From assembly GCF_003025555.1 (NCBI RefSeq), contig NZ_PYMH01000017.1:1-64000 (forward strand): a DNA stretch of 64,000 nt. The letters are read 5' to 3'. The position numbers and the translations under genes were made by a program. The number at the start of each line of letters is the position of its first letter. Within the stretch, counting starts at the first letter, position 1. This document shows positions 41,034 through 49,472 of this stretch, piece by piece. Under the pieces are notes generated by a model. That model made no database searches, had not been told where the DNA came from, and saw only the letters and a list, made by a program, of their open reading frames with translations. The DNA is from Photobacterium lutimaris. Lineage in GTDB: Bacteria > Pseudomonadota > Gammaproteobacteria > Enterobacterales > Vibrionaceae.

Positions 41034-41674
41034 TACTGGGTTTTCCTCAGCAAAATTACATCATTCCCAACGAACTCGACGTCCAGGCCATCTCTTTGAG
41101 CCAAATAGTGGAACGTCTCGCGGCTAAAAAAGCTCACATGCGTTGGGTCGTTCTTGTAATGCCATTGCGCAAAGGCATCTGCATCTTTTGCCAGTTTGGT
41201 CATCAAGCCCAGCCAACCACCGGGTTTTACCATACCAACCAGCTGCCCCCATTCCTTCGCAGGCGTATAAAAGTGTTCAATCGCCTCGGTACAGGTCACA
41301 AAGTCATATTGCGTGCCCAGTACCTCAGTCTTGTTGGCAAAGTACGGATCATAAATTGCCATGTTGTGGCCAGCTTCAGTCAGCATCAGCGACAAGGTCG
41401 GGCCGGGGCCGCAACCAAAATCTAGGCCATCAAGCGGCGTATCGCCAAGACGCTCCCTCAGCGGATCGGCAAGCCGGGCCAGAAAGCGCCGGTAACCCAA
41501 GTCTTCTGGGTTATTCTCATGCAAATCATAGTGCGCTTTCTCTTCTTGTGGCGACAATCTCGACTCGGGATCAGCAAAAATTAATGCGCACTCCCCACAG
41601 CGGACATACTGTCGGCGCCGATCTTCAAAAAACAGCGCAGTACTCTGGCTGCGGCACAGCGGACAAGGGGTCAT
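41033..41674 (-). CDS. Class I SAM-dependent methyltransferase with zinc ribbon
   Basis: A 213-aa protein. An N-terminal CPLC...CGEC zinc ribbon (about residues 4-28) precedes a Rossmann methyltransferase fold with LDFGCGPGPTLSLM for SAM and a CTEAIEHF post-motif. The substrate is unknown. The ORF opens at 41725, but GGAG sits 7 nt before the ATG at 41674. It is first of the operon with yihI and DUF2489. Confidence 0.85.
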   Translation of the reverse strand: MTPCPLCRSQSTALFFEDRRRQYVRCGECALIFADPESRLSPQEEKAHYDLHENNPEDLGYRRFLARLADPLRERLGDTPLDGLDFGCGPGPTLSLMLTEAGHNMAIYDPYFANKTEVLGTQYDFVTCTEAIEHFYTPAKEWGQLVGMVKPGGWLGLMTKLAKDADAFAQWHYKNDPTHVSFFSRETFHYLAQRDGLDVEFVGNDVILLRKTQ

Positions 41675-41798
41675 CTTCGCTCTCCTGTTTAAGTCTATCG
41701 TACAGGGCATTGCCACGGCTCCCAATGAAGCCCGGTATCATAGCAGATTTGATGGAGAAATGTGCACTACAAAGGAGGGGGAGGCAAACGGCCAAAAA

Positions 41799-42246
41799 GA
41801 AAAAAGCGACAGGTTATTCAACCTGTCGCTCTGTGGGTTCGCCATTAGAGGCTATATCCTGTCTAGTCTGTCCTTAACCAGTATGTAACATCCCGGTCTG
41901 ACAATATCCTTTTGTTATTGTTGCTTCCGTGCCAACGTGTTGTTCTTCATCGTCCTGATGAGTTTTTTCCGTCCCTGAACGGTTATCCCTGTTCATGCGG
42001 CTATCCTTAACCGGCTGTGTCCATCAGCGTGTTGCCATCTGGCAACCAGTTCACCATCCGTGTGTGCACTCCGTCCTAGAATGCTGCTTCCTATGTTGTG
42101 TTTTCTTTTCCGTAAGCGTCTTTCCTGACAGTCCTTACCACATCTTGCGGCCTACCCGGCTCCTTGCCGGACAATCCTGTATTCCTTCGGGCACCCTGCC
42201 CATGCCGTCACTGGCGCTTTCCGTTCCTAGCCGACTCCCTGTCGAC
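41799..42246 (-). ncRNA. CsrB/CsrC-family sRNA (CsrA sponge)
   Basis: On the minus strand the RNA begins GTCGACAGGGAGTC, the same start as E. coli CsrB. It ends in a GCGACAGGTT/AACCTGTCGC terminator (41806-41829) followed by TTTTTT, for about 448 nt. I count 24 GGA triplets, many in AGGA or ACGGA context and in hairpin loops, the CsrA-binding signature. It lies between engB/cytochrome c4 and yihI, the position of csrC in E. coli. It should titrate CsrA and be activated by the VarS/VarA (BarA/UvrY) system; I did not find a clear VarA box upstream. Confidence 0.94.
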
Positions 42247-42273
42247 AAGGCATACTTTACGCCAATCTAGACT

Positions 42274-42341
42274 TGAAACAATGTACCTACTAGAAATGTT
42301 TGGCTGTAACTTTATTTCAATAAGCACAAGATATTGTTTCA
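42274..42341. repeat. Inverted repeat upstream of the Csr sRNA
   Basis: TGAAACAAT (42274-42282) and ATTGTTTCA (42333-42341) are perfect 9-bp inverted copies 50 bp apart. They lie 28-95 bp upstream of the sRNA 5' end, so they could be an operator pair. No known regulator is assigned. Confidence 0.4.
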
Positions 42342-42483
42342 TAGTGGCTTTCAGGCAATAACTATTAACAACTTCATCAACATCGGCCAATACGAATAGC
42401 CAATCTCTCACAACCCACCCAGCCATTTGCGTTTTAAGGTGAAAAAACTGTCATTTTCTTGCAGGCTCAGCCACCTCCAGGCA

Positions 42484-42508
42484 ACAAAAAAGGCAGCCGG
42501 AGCTGCCT
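42484..42508 (-). terminator. Terminator of cytochrome c4 gene
   Basis: On the minus strand AGGCAGC-TCCG-GCTGCCT is followed by TTTTTTG. Confidence 0.88.
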
Positions 42509-42547
42509 TCTTCTCACCACCGACTGGAAGCCAGGCTGAAGTAATAG

Positions 42548-43165
42548 TTAGTGCAAGCCGCCGACGTACTGCGACAAAGCGGTAATTTCGTCGTCCGTCA
42601 GCTTAGCAGCTACCGCACGCATCATGGCGTTCATGTCATTGCCACGCTGGCCGTCGCGGAATTTCTCCAGCTGTAGCTTGACGTATTCGCCATTCTGGCC
42701 GGAGATTTTAGGGAAACCTGATAGGCTGGTACCATTGCCTCGAGGACCGTGACACGCCGTACATGCCGTCACACCGCGCTCGGTATCACCAAAGCGGTAC
42801 AGGGTCTGGCCAAGTTCAATCGACGACTCGGCCGTGGTGTTATCGGAGATCGGTAATGAGGCATAGAAGGCGGCCAAATCAGCCATATCCTGCTCGGTCA
42901 GGGGCATGGCCATCCCCCCCATCACAGGATCGTTACGCCCTTGGGCACCACCGGTACTCATGGCTAGCTTAAAATCGTTGAGCTGCTTTTCAAGGTAACC
43001 TGCGTGCTGACCGGCGATCTTCGGGTATTGCGCCATTATCCCATTACCATCTGCACCATGGCAGGCGGCACATGTTGCGGCTTTTGCCTTTCCGGCTTCT
43101 GCATCTCCCTGGGCCCAGGCTGAGCAACTGGCCAGCAGAGTCAATATCAGTGCTAATTTCTTCAT
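42548..43165 (-). CDS. Diheme cytochrome c4
   Basis: A 205-aa periplasmic electron carrier with a signal peptide (1-19, SAWA) and two c-type heme sites, CAACH at residues 32-36 and CTACH at 135-139. Each lies in a cytochrome c lobe and has a distal Met candidate (GGMAMPL; MNAMM). C4 cytochromes pass electrons to terminal oxidases such as cbb3. The ATG at 43165, with GGAA upstream, is preferred to the ORF start at 43204. It is divergent from engB. Confidence 0.94.
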   Translation of the reverse strand: MKKLALILTLLASCSAWAQGDAEAGKAKAATCAACHGADGNGIMAQYPKIAGQHAGYLEKQLNDFKLAMSTGGAQGRNDPVMGGMAMPLTEQDMADLAAFYASLPISDNTTAESSIELGQTLYRFGDTERGVTACTACHGPRGNGTSLSGFPKISGQNGEYVKLQLEKFRDGQRGNDMNAMMRAVAAKLTDDEITALSQYVGGLH

Positions 43166-43323
43166 GACATTCCGTTTATAATTATAGAGCTTCCAGTACC
43201 ACAAGTAATGCTCAGTAACATGGTATACAATGCGACCACTAACCGAGCTCGGTTTTCATACATTTTACACAATTTCACATAAAAGTAATCAGTCGACTAC
43301 ATCAAGACTTGACGGAGTTAACA

Positions 43324-43980
43324 GTGAATCAACCTCTCAACTATAGAAACACAGGATTTATCACAAGTGCGCCTACAATCCGACACTTGCCAAACGACAC
43401 AGGCGTTGAGATCGCATTTGCTGGCCGCTCCAATGCAGGTAAGTCGAGTGCACTAAACCGCATCACCGACCAAAAAAGCCTGGCCCGTACATCTAAAACG
43501 CCCGGACGTACCCAACTGATCAATATGTTCGAGGTGATACCCGGCTGTAACCTGATTGACCTTCCGGGTTATGGCTATGCCCAGGTTCCGCTGGAAATGA
43601 AATTGAAATGGCAGGAATCACTGGGTGAATACCTGCAAAAGCGCGAATGCCTGCAGGGCCTAGTCGTGCTGATGGACATCCGTCACCCGCTAAAAGATCT
43701 GGATCAGCAGATGATCATGTGGGCGATCGAAAGCCGCCTGCCAGTATTGGTCCTGCTCACCAAGGCCGACAAGCTTAAAAGCGGTGCCCGCAAACAGCAG
43801 CTGATGAAAGTGCGCGATAACGTCAAGACATTCGGCGGTGACGTGCAAGTCGAAGCCTTCTCGTCACTCAAGGGGATCGGTTTGGACCAAGTTCGCCGTA
43901 AGCTGGATGAATGGTTTGCTCCAGAGCTAGAGCGCCAACTGGCAATGCTCGAAGAAGACGACGCGCAAGGCGCAGAGTAA
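43324..43980 (+). CDS. engB: Ribosome biogenesis GTPase YihA/EngB
   Basis: An essential GTPase needed for 50S subunit maturation. The 218-aa protein carries G1 [10 protein letters not shown]3 DLPGYGYAQ and G4 TKADK. The reading frame opens with a TTG at 43309, but GGAG lies 6 nt before the GTG at 43324. A terminator follows. The engB-spf-polA order is conserved with E. coli. Confidence 0.95.
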   Translation: MNQPLNYRNTGFITSAPTIRHLPNDTGVEIAFAGRSNAGKSSALNRITDQKSLARTSKTPGRTQLINMFEVIPGCNLIDLPGYGYAQVPLEMKLKWQESLGEYLQKRECLQGLVVLMDIRHPLKDLDQQMIMWAIESRLPVLVLLTKADKLKSGARKQQLMKVRDNVKTFGGDVQVEAFSSLKGIGLDQVRRKLDEWFAPELERQLAMLEEDDAQGAE

Positions 43981-43998
43981 ACGCTAGCCGACCAATAC

Positions 43999-44028
43999 AA
44001 AAGCTCCCGTCTGGGGGCTTTTTTTTTG
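43999..44028 (+). terminator. Terminator of engB
   Basis: AAGCTCCC-GTCT-GGGGGCTT (one G-T pair) is followed by a run of T. Confidence 0.88.
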
Positions 44029-44063
44029 CCCCGTGGTCGAGCCTTACAGGTAGCCAGACCCGG

Positions 44064-44094
44064 GCATAAAAATACCCCACCAGCAAGGCGGGGC
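44064..44094 (-). terminator. Minus-strand terminator-like hairpin without an assigned gene
   Basis: On the minus strand CCCCGCC and GGTGGGG pair perfectly with one G-U, while the plus strand has an A-C mismatch. TATTTTTAT follows. No coding gene ends nearby on that strand; the nearest upstream units are the candidate sRNA at 44360 and Spot 42. Confidence 0.5.
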
Positions 44095-44359
44095 AATGGG
44101 AGAGAAATAGGAGGTTTTTATATTTGTCCAGAAAGCATCAGTGATTTCCCCCACCAACGCAAGTTTTTTCTCCCATAATTGTGTATCCACCCTAACCTAA
44201 TCACAGGTTATGCCTTGGTTTCCAGCAGATAACTACCAGTTTTAAGTGGTTGGAGGGCAATAACAGGGAAAGTTGTTTTTTATCAAAAATAAAGAGTGAT
44301 GTAGCTTAATAATAACATCCCAAAATGGAATTAAATTACAGTTTTACGGTAAGACGGGT

Positions 44360-44456
44360 AAAAAAAAAGCCACCCCAAATCCAGGATGGCTATTTCATGT
44401 ATTTGCTGGCTAGCCGGCTTGGAGCCCACTCCCGAAAACAAATATGAACAAGAAGC
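44360..44456 (-). ncRNA. Candidate second sRNA between spf and engB
   Basis: On the minus strand a perfect -10 TATAAT (44464-44469) is followed about 7 nt later by a roughly 97-nt segment. That segment ends in a good terminator: GCCATCC pairs with GGGTGGC and nine T follow (44360-44390). The 5' part is U-rich with TTTGTTTTC, and GGCTCC/AGCC pairing is possible inside. There is no convincing -35. I recall a second sRNA (VSsrna24) reported in this same gap in Aliivibrio salmonicida; homology is unverified. Confidence 0.55.
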
Positions 44457-44668
44457 AAACAAGATTATAGCGATCCGCCAAACCAAATTAAAGTAATTAC
44501 TCTAAAAACAAGTGAAGAAAAATTCTCCATACAGAGTAGACACTGGAAACAAAACCTTCCAGCGCTGTTGTTCGGTCTCTAAATAGGTGATATGGCAACC
44601 AATCAGCGCCAACATGATCAAAAGATAAACGGGAGTATGAGGGGGGAATGGATTTTTCGGCGCCACAA

Positions 44669-44771
44669 TAAAAAACGCCCTGGCCAAATGACCAGGGCGG
44701 CTGAATCAGCCAAATCCAATAACGTGAAACAAAAGGTCTGAAAGATAGAACATCTTACCTCTGTACCCTAC
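44669..44771 (-). ncRNA. spf: Spot 42 sRNA
   Basis: On the minus strand the RNA starts GTAGGGTACAGAGGTAAG and stays identical to E. coli Spot 42 for about 40 nt. It keeps CACGT and GGATTTGGCTGA, and ends in a GCCCTGG/CCAGGGC terminator with TTTTTT. Length is about 103 nt versus 109 in E. coli. It base-pairs with mRNAs of carbon metabolism through Hfq and is repressed by cAMP-CRP in E. coli. It lies between polA and engB as expected. Confidence 0.97.
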
Positions 44772-44883
44772 GCCTCTAACTGTATATCAATTGCTCAGTT
44801 TTGAAAAGCATTTTTGTAGTTTTTTTTCAAGATCTCGTAAGTAATTTTTAACAATCGTAATTCATTGAACGAATAATTTAAGC

Positions 44884-44911
44884 CAAAAAAATAGCCAGCA
44901 ATGCTGGCTAT
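44884..44911 (-). terminator. Terminator of polA
   Basis: On the minus strand ATAGCCAGC-ATT-GCTGGCTAT is followed by TTTTTTT. Confidence 0.92.
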
Positions 44912-44941
44912 TATCGTACGATTATGGGCTTTCGGATTAAA

Positions 44942-47713
44942 TTAGTGCGCCTGATCCCAGTTATCACCAATCCCAGCGTCCGCAATCAGCGGGACAGCCA
45001 ATTCAGCAGCGGATTCCATGAGACGACGAACTTCGGCAGAAACGTTATCGACCTCCGACTCCTGTACTTCAAATACAAGTTCGTCATGCACTTGCATTAG
45101 CAAGCGTACTTGGCCTTCAGGCTGCTGGCCAACCCACTCATCCACCAACACCATCGCACGTTTGATAATATCAGCGGCCGTCCCCTGCATCGGGGCGTTG
45201 ATCGCCGCACGCTCAGCCGCTTTACGGCGAATGCCGTTGCGCGATTTGATATCAGGCAGGTGCAAGCGACGACCGTACAAGGTTTCCACATAGCCCTGCT
45301 CACTGGCTTGGTTGCGAGTGCTTTCCATATATTCGAGCACACCAGGGTAACGCTCGAAATACACATTCATGTAATCTTGTGCTTCATTACGCCCCATATC
45401 CAGCTGCTTGGCCAAACCAAATGCGCTCATGCCATAGATCAGACCGAAGTTGATCGCCTTAGCACGACGGCGCTGCTCAGTAGACACTGACTCGAGCGGG
45501 ATCCCCAAGATCTCAGCGGCCGTCGCGGCATGGATATCCTTGCCATTACGGAAGGCATCCAACAGGGCCTGATCACCCGAGAGATGGGCCATGATACGCA
45601 ATTCAATTTGCGAGTAGTCGACGGCTAATACCTTATAGCCAGTTGGTGCAATGAAGGCCTGGCGAATACGGCGCCCTTCCTCATTACGTACCGGGATGTT
45701 CTGCAAGTTCGGATCGCTCGATGACAAACGTCCCGTCGCGGTTACGGCCTGATGGTAGGAAGTATGGACGCGGCCTGTTGCCGGGTTCACCATCTTCGGC
45801 AGTTTGTCGGTATAGGTCGACTTCAGCTTCGCCAAACTACGGTATTCCAAGATCAGCTTAGGCAGCGGGTAATCCAATGCCAGCTCCTGCAGCACTTCTT
45901 CATTGGTCGAAGGCGTACCAGATGGCGTTTTCTTCAGCACCGGTAGGCCCATCTTTTCAAACAGAATTGCCTGCAACTGCTTTGGCGAGCTCAAGTTGAA
46001 CTCATCACCCGCGATCTCGTAGGCCTGCTTCTCCAGTTCATCAAGACGGACGGCGATCTCGGTAGACTGGGCGCCAAGTTGCATGCTATCAATCAGCACA
46101 CCGGTACGCTCTATGCGAGACAATACCGGTACCAATGGCATTTCAATGTCTTCAAACACCGACTTGAGCTTTTCATCGGTATTCACTTTTTCAATCAGCA
46201 GGTTATGCAGGCGCAGGGTAATATCGGCATCTTCTGCCGCATAAGGGCCGGCTTGCTCCAAATCAATCTGATTGAAAGTCAGCTGCTTCTTGCCCTTACC
46301 AGCAATATCTTCAAAACTAATGGCTTTGTGCTCGAGGTAGCGTAACGACAAGCTATCCATATCGTGGCGACCGACCACACTGTTGAATACGTAAGACTCC
46401 AGCATGGTGTCAAAACGGATCCCCTGCATGTCAATACCGTAACGGGCAAGGATACTGGCATCGAACTTGAGGTTCTGGCCCACCTTGGCACGATCTGGAT
46501 CTTCCAGCAATGGCTTAAGCTGAGCCAGCACCCAGTCACGGTCCAGCTGGGTTGGCGCATCAAGGTAATCATGGGCAACCGGCACATAAGCCGCTTTGCC
46601 TTCTTCGACCGCGAATGACACGCCCACGAGGTTTGCCGTCATGTAATCGAGGCCGTCGGTTTCAGTATCAAACGCAACGACTTCAGAGGAGTTCAGTGTT
46701 TCCAGCCACTGATTAAACGCCGCTTCATCCAATACGGTTTCATAACCACTGCGGTCAATCACCGGTGCCACCGGTTGAGTGTCTGCTGTAGGCGATGACG
46801 CTTTTTCATCGGCAACAATACGGCCGTCACTGCCGTCTAGCATTTCAGACAGCCAACGACGGAACTGCAACTGGCCAAACAACTTGGTCAGCGCATCAGT
46901 ATCCGGCGTACTTTTCACCAACTGCTCAGGCGTTACATCGAGCTCAACATCCAGCTTAATGGTCGCCAACTCGTAGGACAGATATGCCGCCTCTTTATTG
47001 TCCTGCAGTTTTTTCGGCATGGTTTTCGAGCCACGAAAGCCCAATGGCGGGATATCGTCGAGATTGGCATACAGTGCATCCAGGCCACCGATCCCCGTCA
47101 ACAGGGCCTTGGCTGTTTTCTCACCAACGCCCGGTACACCCGGAATGTTATCGACCTTGTCTCCCATCAGGGCAAGGTAGTCGATGATCAACTCTGGGCC
47201 GATACCGAACTTATCAACAACCCCGGCCGGATCCATCACCACATCTGTCATGGTATTGATCAGGGTAACGTTCTGATCAACCAGCTGGGCCATATCTTTA
47301 TCACCGGTACTGATCAAGACCGGCATACCGGCTTTAGATGCCTGGCTGGCCAAGGTGCCAATCACGTCGTCGGCTTCAACCCCGGAAATCGAAATCAGCG
47401 GTAGGCCCATGGCCTTGATAACGGCATGAAGAGGCTCGATTTGAGAGCGAAGATCATCCGGCATCGGCGGACGGTTGGCCTTGTATTCCGGATACATATC
47501 ATCTCGGAATGTTTTTCCTTTCGCATCGAAAATGACGGCAATGTGCTCGGTGGAAAACTGACGCAGCATACTGCGCAGCATATTCACCACACCATAGACA
47601 GCACCGGTTGGTTCACCGTCTGAATTAGTGAAGTTAGGCGCAGCATGGTAGGCACGGTAAAGATAAGATGATCCATCAATCAGAATAAGTGGATTTTCTG
47701 GGATAGTTGCCAT
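44942..47713 (-). CDS. polA: DNA polymerase I
   Basis: A 923-aa repair and Okazaki-fragment polymerase. It has an N-terminal 5'-3' exonuclease domain (about 1-310) and a 3'-5' exonuclease domain with the metal motif [10 protein letters not shown]. The polymerase domain shows motif [17 protein letters not shown], motif [15 protein letters not shown] and motif [11 protein letters not shown]. The proofreading acidic residues are retained. Confidence 0.98.
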   Translation of the reverse strand: MATIPENPLILIDGSSYLYRAYHAAPNFTNSDGEPTGAVYGVVNMLRSMLRQFSTEHIAVIFDAKGKTFRDDMYPEYKANRPPMPDDLRSQIEPLHAVIKAMGLPLISISGVEADDVIGTLASQASKAGMPVLISTGDKDMAQLVDQNVTLINTMTDVVMDPAGVVDKFGIGPELIIDYLALMGDKVDNIPGVPGVGEKTAKALLTGIGGLDALYANLDDIPPLGFRGSKTMPKKLQDNKEAAYLSYELATIKLDVELDVTPEQLVKSTPDTDALTKLFGQLQFRRWLSEMLDGSDGRIVADEKASSPTADTQPVAPVIDRSGYETVLDEAAFNQWLETLNSSEVVAFDTETDGLDYMTANLVGVSFAVEEGKAAYVPVAHDYLDAPTQLDRDWVLAQLKPLLEDPDRAKVGQNLKFDASILARYGIDMQGIRFDTMLESYVFNSVVGRHDMDSLSLRYLEHKAISFEDIAGKGKKQLTFNQIDLEQAGPYAAEDADITLRLHNLLIEKVNTDEKLKSVFEDIEMPLVPVLSRIERTGVLIDSMQLGAQSTEIAVRLDELEKQAYEIAGDEFNLSSPKQLQAILFEKMGLPVLKKTPSGTPSTNEEVLQELALDYPLPKLILEYRSLAKLKSTYTDKLPKMVNPATGRVHTSYHQAVTATGRLSSSDPNLQNIPVRNEEGRRIRQAFIAPTGYKVLAVDYSQIELRIMAHLSGDQALLDAFRNGKDIHAATAAEILGIPLESVSTEQRRRAKAINFGLIYGMSAFGLAKQLDMGRNEAQDYMNVYFERYPGVLEYMESTRNQASEQGYVETLYGRRLHLPDIKSRNGIRRKAAERAAINAPMQGTAADIIKRAMVLVDEWVGQQPEGQVRLLMQVHDELVFEVQESEVDNVSAEVRRLMESAAELAVPLIADAGIGDNWDQAH

Positions 47714-48037
47714 AGAGATAGTCTTATATCCGGGGGATGAAAGAGTGAGGACACTAGGATGCCATGACTACCATCAACTGTTAACTGCTGTTTTCCAATC
47801 CCGGCCTTACATCTGTGGATAAGTTTGTTGGTAGTTCATTTTAATGCGTTGATCAATTTTTAAAACACTAAAAAAATAGCGAATAAAATCACTAAAATAC
47901 AAGCACTTAAACCAATAAAGCTCATTTGATCCACGATCCTGCAATGATCGTTAATTGTGGAAAAAGTTAACAGAGCGTTCTTAAATAAGATGAACTGAGA
48001 GTAAAAACAGACAAATCTGACGATAAAGGGAGCCATT
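47714..48037. other. polA-elbB intergenic region with DnaA boxes and GATC cluster
   Basis: A 324-bp divergent promoter region. It holds a perfect DnaA box TGTGGATAA (47814-47822) and a second consensus-fitting box TGTGGAAAA (47956-47964) in the same orientation. Four GATC sites occur, three of them within 22 bp (47928-47949). A strongly AT-rich stretch (47855-47925) lies between the boxes. Confidence 0.6.
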
Positions 48038-48688
48038 ATGAAGAAAATAGCAGTTATTTTGAGCGGCTCGGGGGTGTTTGACGGTGCCGAGATCCATGAA
48101 GCCGTCCTCTCCCTGCTGGCTATCGAGCAAGAAGGGGCCAGCTGGCATTGCTTTGCCCCGAATATGGATCAACACCATGTGATTAACCATTTGACCGGTG
48201 AAGAAATGGCGGAAACACGGAATGTGCTGATCGAGGCAGCCCGGATCGCCCGCGGACAAATCGACGATCTGGTCATATTGGATCCCAGCCAGTATGACGC
48301 CCTGCTGCTGCCCGGCGGCTTCGGGGCAGCCAAGAACCTGTCAGACTTTGCCTTCAAGGGAAGTGAGTGCTCCATCCACCCCGAGGTCAAACGGGTCTGC
48401 CAGCAATTTGCCGAGGAAGAGAAACCCGCCGGTTACCTTTGCATCGCCCCTGCAATGATCCCACTGATCTACGGCCCGGGAGCCAAAGGGACGATAGGTA
48501 CGGATCCCGATACGTCAAAAGCCTTCAACCAAATGGGCGGTGAGCATATCAAGTGCCCGGTCGATGATTTCGTCCTGGATCAAAAGCGCCGGCTGCTGAC
48601 TACCCCTGCGTATATGCTGGCCGGCAGTGTGTCTGAAGCTGCGGAAGGGATCAATAAGCTGGTCAGGGAGTTGGTGAAAATAGCCTGA
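48038..48688 (+). CDS. elbB: DJ-1/PfpI-family protein ElbB (glyoxalase-like)
   Basis: A 216-aa member of the DJ-1 superfamily, annotated in E. coli as an isoprenoid-biosynthesis-associated glyoxalase (ElbB). The nucleophile-elbow region reads GYLCIAPAMIPL, and the flavodoxin-like core begins ILSGSGVFDG. The link to isoprenoid synthesis is historical; the biochemical role is uncertain. The Shine-Dalgarno GGGAG precedes the ATG. Confidence 0.93.
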   Translation: MKKIAVILSGSGVFDGAEIHEAVLSLLAIEQEGASWHCFAPNMDQHHVINHLTGEEMAETRNVLIEAARIARGQIDDLVILDPSQYDALLLPGGFGAAKNLSDFAFKGSECSIHPEVKRVCQQFAEEEKPAGYLCIAPAMIPLIYGPGAKGTIGTDPDTSKAFNQMGGEHIKCPVDDFVLDQKRRLLTTPAYMLAGSVSEAAEGINKLVRELVKIA

Positions 48689-48720
48689 GGCCGCCGATCT
48701 GGCAATCAGCGCTAGATAAA

Positions 48721-48768
48721 GAAAAAGCGGCACTACTTTCCACCTTAAAAACAGGAAGTAGTCGCCGC
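48721..48768 (-). terminator. Terminator downstream of the GNAT gene
   Basis: On the minus strand AGCGGCGACTACTTCC pairs with GGAAAGTAGTGCCGCT (small bulges), and TTTTTC follows. It lies about 165 bp beyond the GNAT stop. Confidence 0.75.
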
Positions 48769-48908
48769 TCAGCAGAAAGGATAGCCGTTTTTAGCCCTAC
48801 ACTAAAAACCGATCCGAGCTAAAGTACACTGGAAGCAATGTGAGCAATGTCGTGCCTTCAACCAGAACCGTTTTGAACCGTTCTCGCTGAGTGCAAGCTA
48901 ATAATAAC

Positions 48909-48944
48909 CATTCTCAATTGAGATGCAAGCACTTATTGAGAATG
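48909..48944. repeat. Fur-like inverted repeat at the GNAT 3' end
   Basis: CATTCTCAAT (48909-48918) and ATTGAGAATG (48935-48944) are perfect 10-bp inverted copies separated by 16 bp. The right arm with the following ACTTTCATTT resembles a Vibrio Fur box and lies inside the last codons of the GNAT gene. No promoter is obvious. Confidence 0.45.
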
Positions 48945-49379
48945 ACTTTCATTTAGTGACTTAACAAAGTGCAGCCTGAAGTCTTCAATACCGTCTTTTT
49001 TTTCTAAATGCTCGACTTGGTAGCCGTTTCTCAGCAATAAACGTAACATCGCAGGAAACCGGTTTCGGGATTTTACCCTCAACGTCTGATAGCCATGTGC
49101 CACGACCCACTCTTCCTGGGCCTCGAGCAGGGCTTGTGCCACACCACCACGACGACCAAGCGGCGCCACACCACCCAGCCAGCTGTAAAAACAATCTTCC
49201 GACAGCTGATAGCCAATCTTGACCCCGGCTAATTCGCCATCGATCTCAGCCACTAAAATCAGTACCCGATGGCCACGGAGCCTCTTCCTGAGCTCATCTT
49301 CGGTAGCGGGGCGAGCAAACTCGGTGATCGTGGCCAACACCGTGACGGCTTCTTCAATACTGGCCTCACGAATATGCAT
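48933..49379 (-). CDS. GNAT-family N-acetyltransferase
   Basis: A 148-aa single-domain acetyltransferase. The acetyl-CoA motif A region is GGVAPLGRRGGVAQALL, and a C-terminal helix-strand LRLLLRNGYQVE follows. The substrate is unknown. It lies downstream of yhhQ on the same strand, separated from it by a very strong hairpin. GAGGAGG precedes the ATG. Confidence 0.85.
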   Translation of the reverse strand: MHIREASIEEAVTVLATITEFARPATEDELRKRLRGHRVLILVAEIDGELAGVKIGYQLSEDCFYSWLGGVAPLGRRGGVAQALLEAQEEWVVAHGYQTLRVKSRNRFPAMLRLLLRNGYQVEHLEKKDGIEDFRLHFVKSLNESHSQ

Positions 49380-49397
49380 ACTAATTCCTCCTCTATA

Positions 49398-49440
49398 CCA
49401 AACTGAATAAGACCAGCAATGCTGGCCTTATTCAGTTTGG
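49398..49440. repeat. Long near-perfect hairpin just upstream of the GNAT start
   Basis: Arms of 20 bp with a single mismatch surround an AAT loop: CCAAACTGAATAAG... mirrors ...CTTATTCAGTTTGG. On the minus strand there is no T-run; instead TATAGAGGAGG, the GNAT ribosome binding site, follows at once. It may act as an mRNA processing site, attenuator or yhhQ terminator. Confidence 0.7.
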
Positions 49441-49472
49441 TTATTATGGTGCGAAACCCAGAGAAGGGAAAG

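Noticed and set aside
42208-42426. Minus-strand 72-codon frame over the 5' part of the Csr sRNA
   Set aside because: It overlaps the CsrB/CsrC RNA start and upstream region, has no ribosome binding site, and its composition fits random DNA.
44502-44687. 61-codon minus-strand frame between polA and engB
   Set aside because: It overlaps the Spot 42 terminator and the promoter of the candidate sRNA. I see no ribosome binding site or recognisable family.
44772-44883. CRP site at the spf promoter
   Set aside because: Expected from E. coli, but I could not identify a TGTGA-N6-TCACA-like sequence with confidence.
47714-48037. oriC
   Set aside because: There are only two DnaA boxes and none of the usual mioC/gidA (mnmG) or dnaA neighbours, so it is reported only as a DnaA-box cluster.
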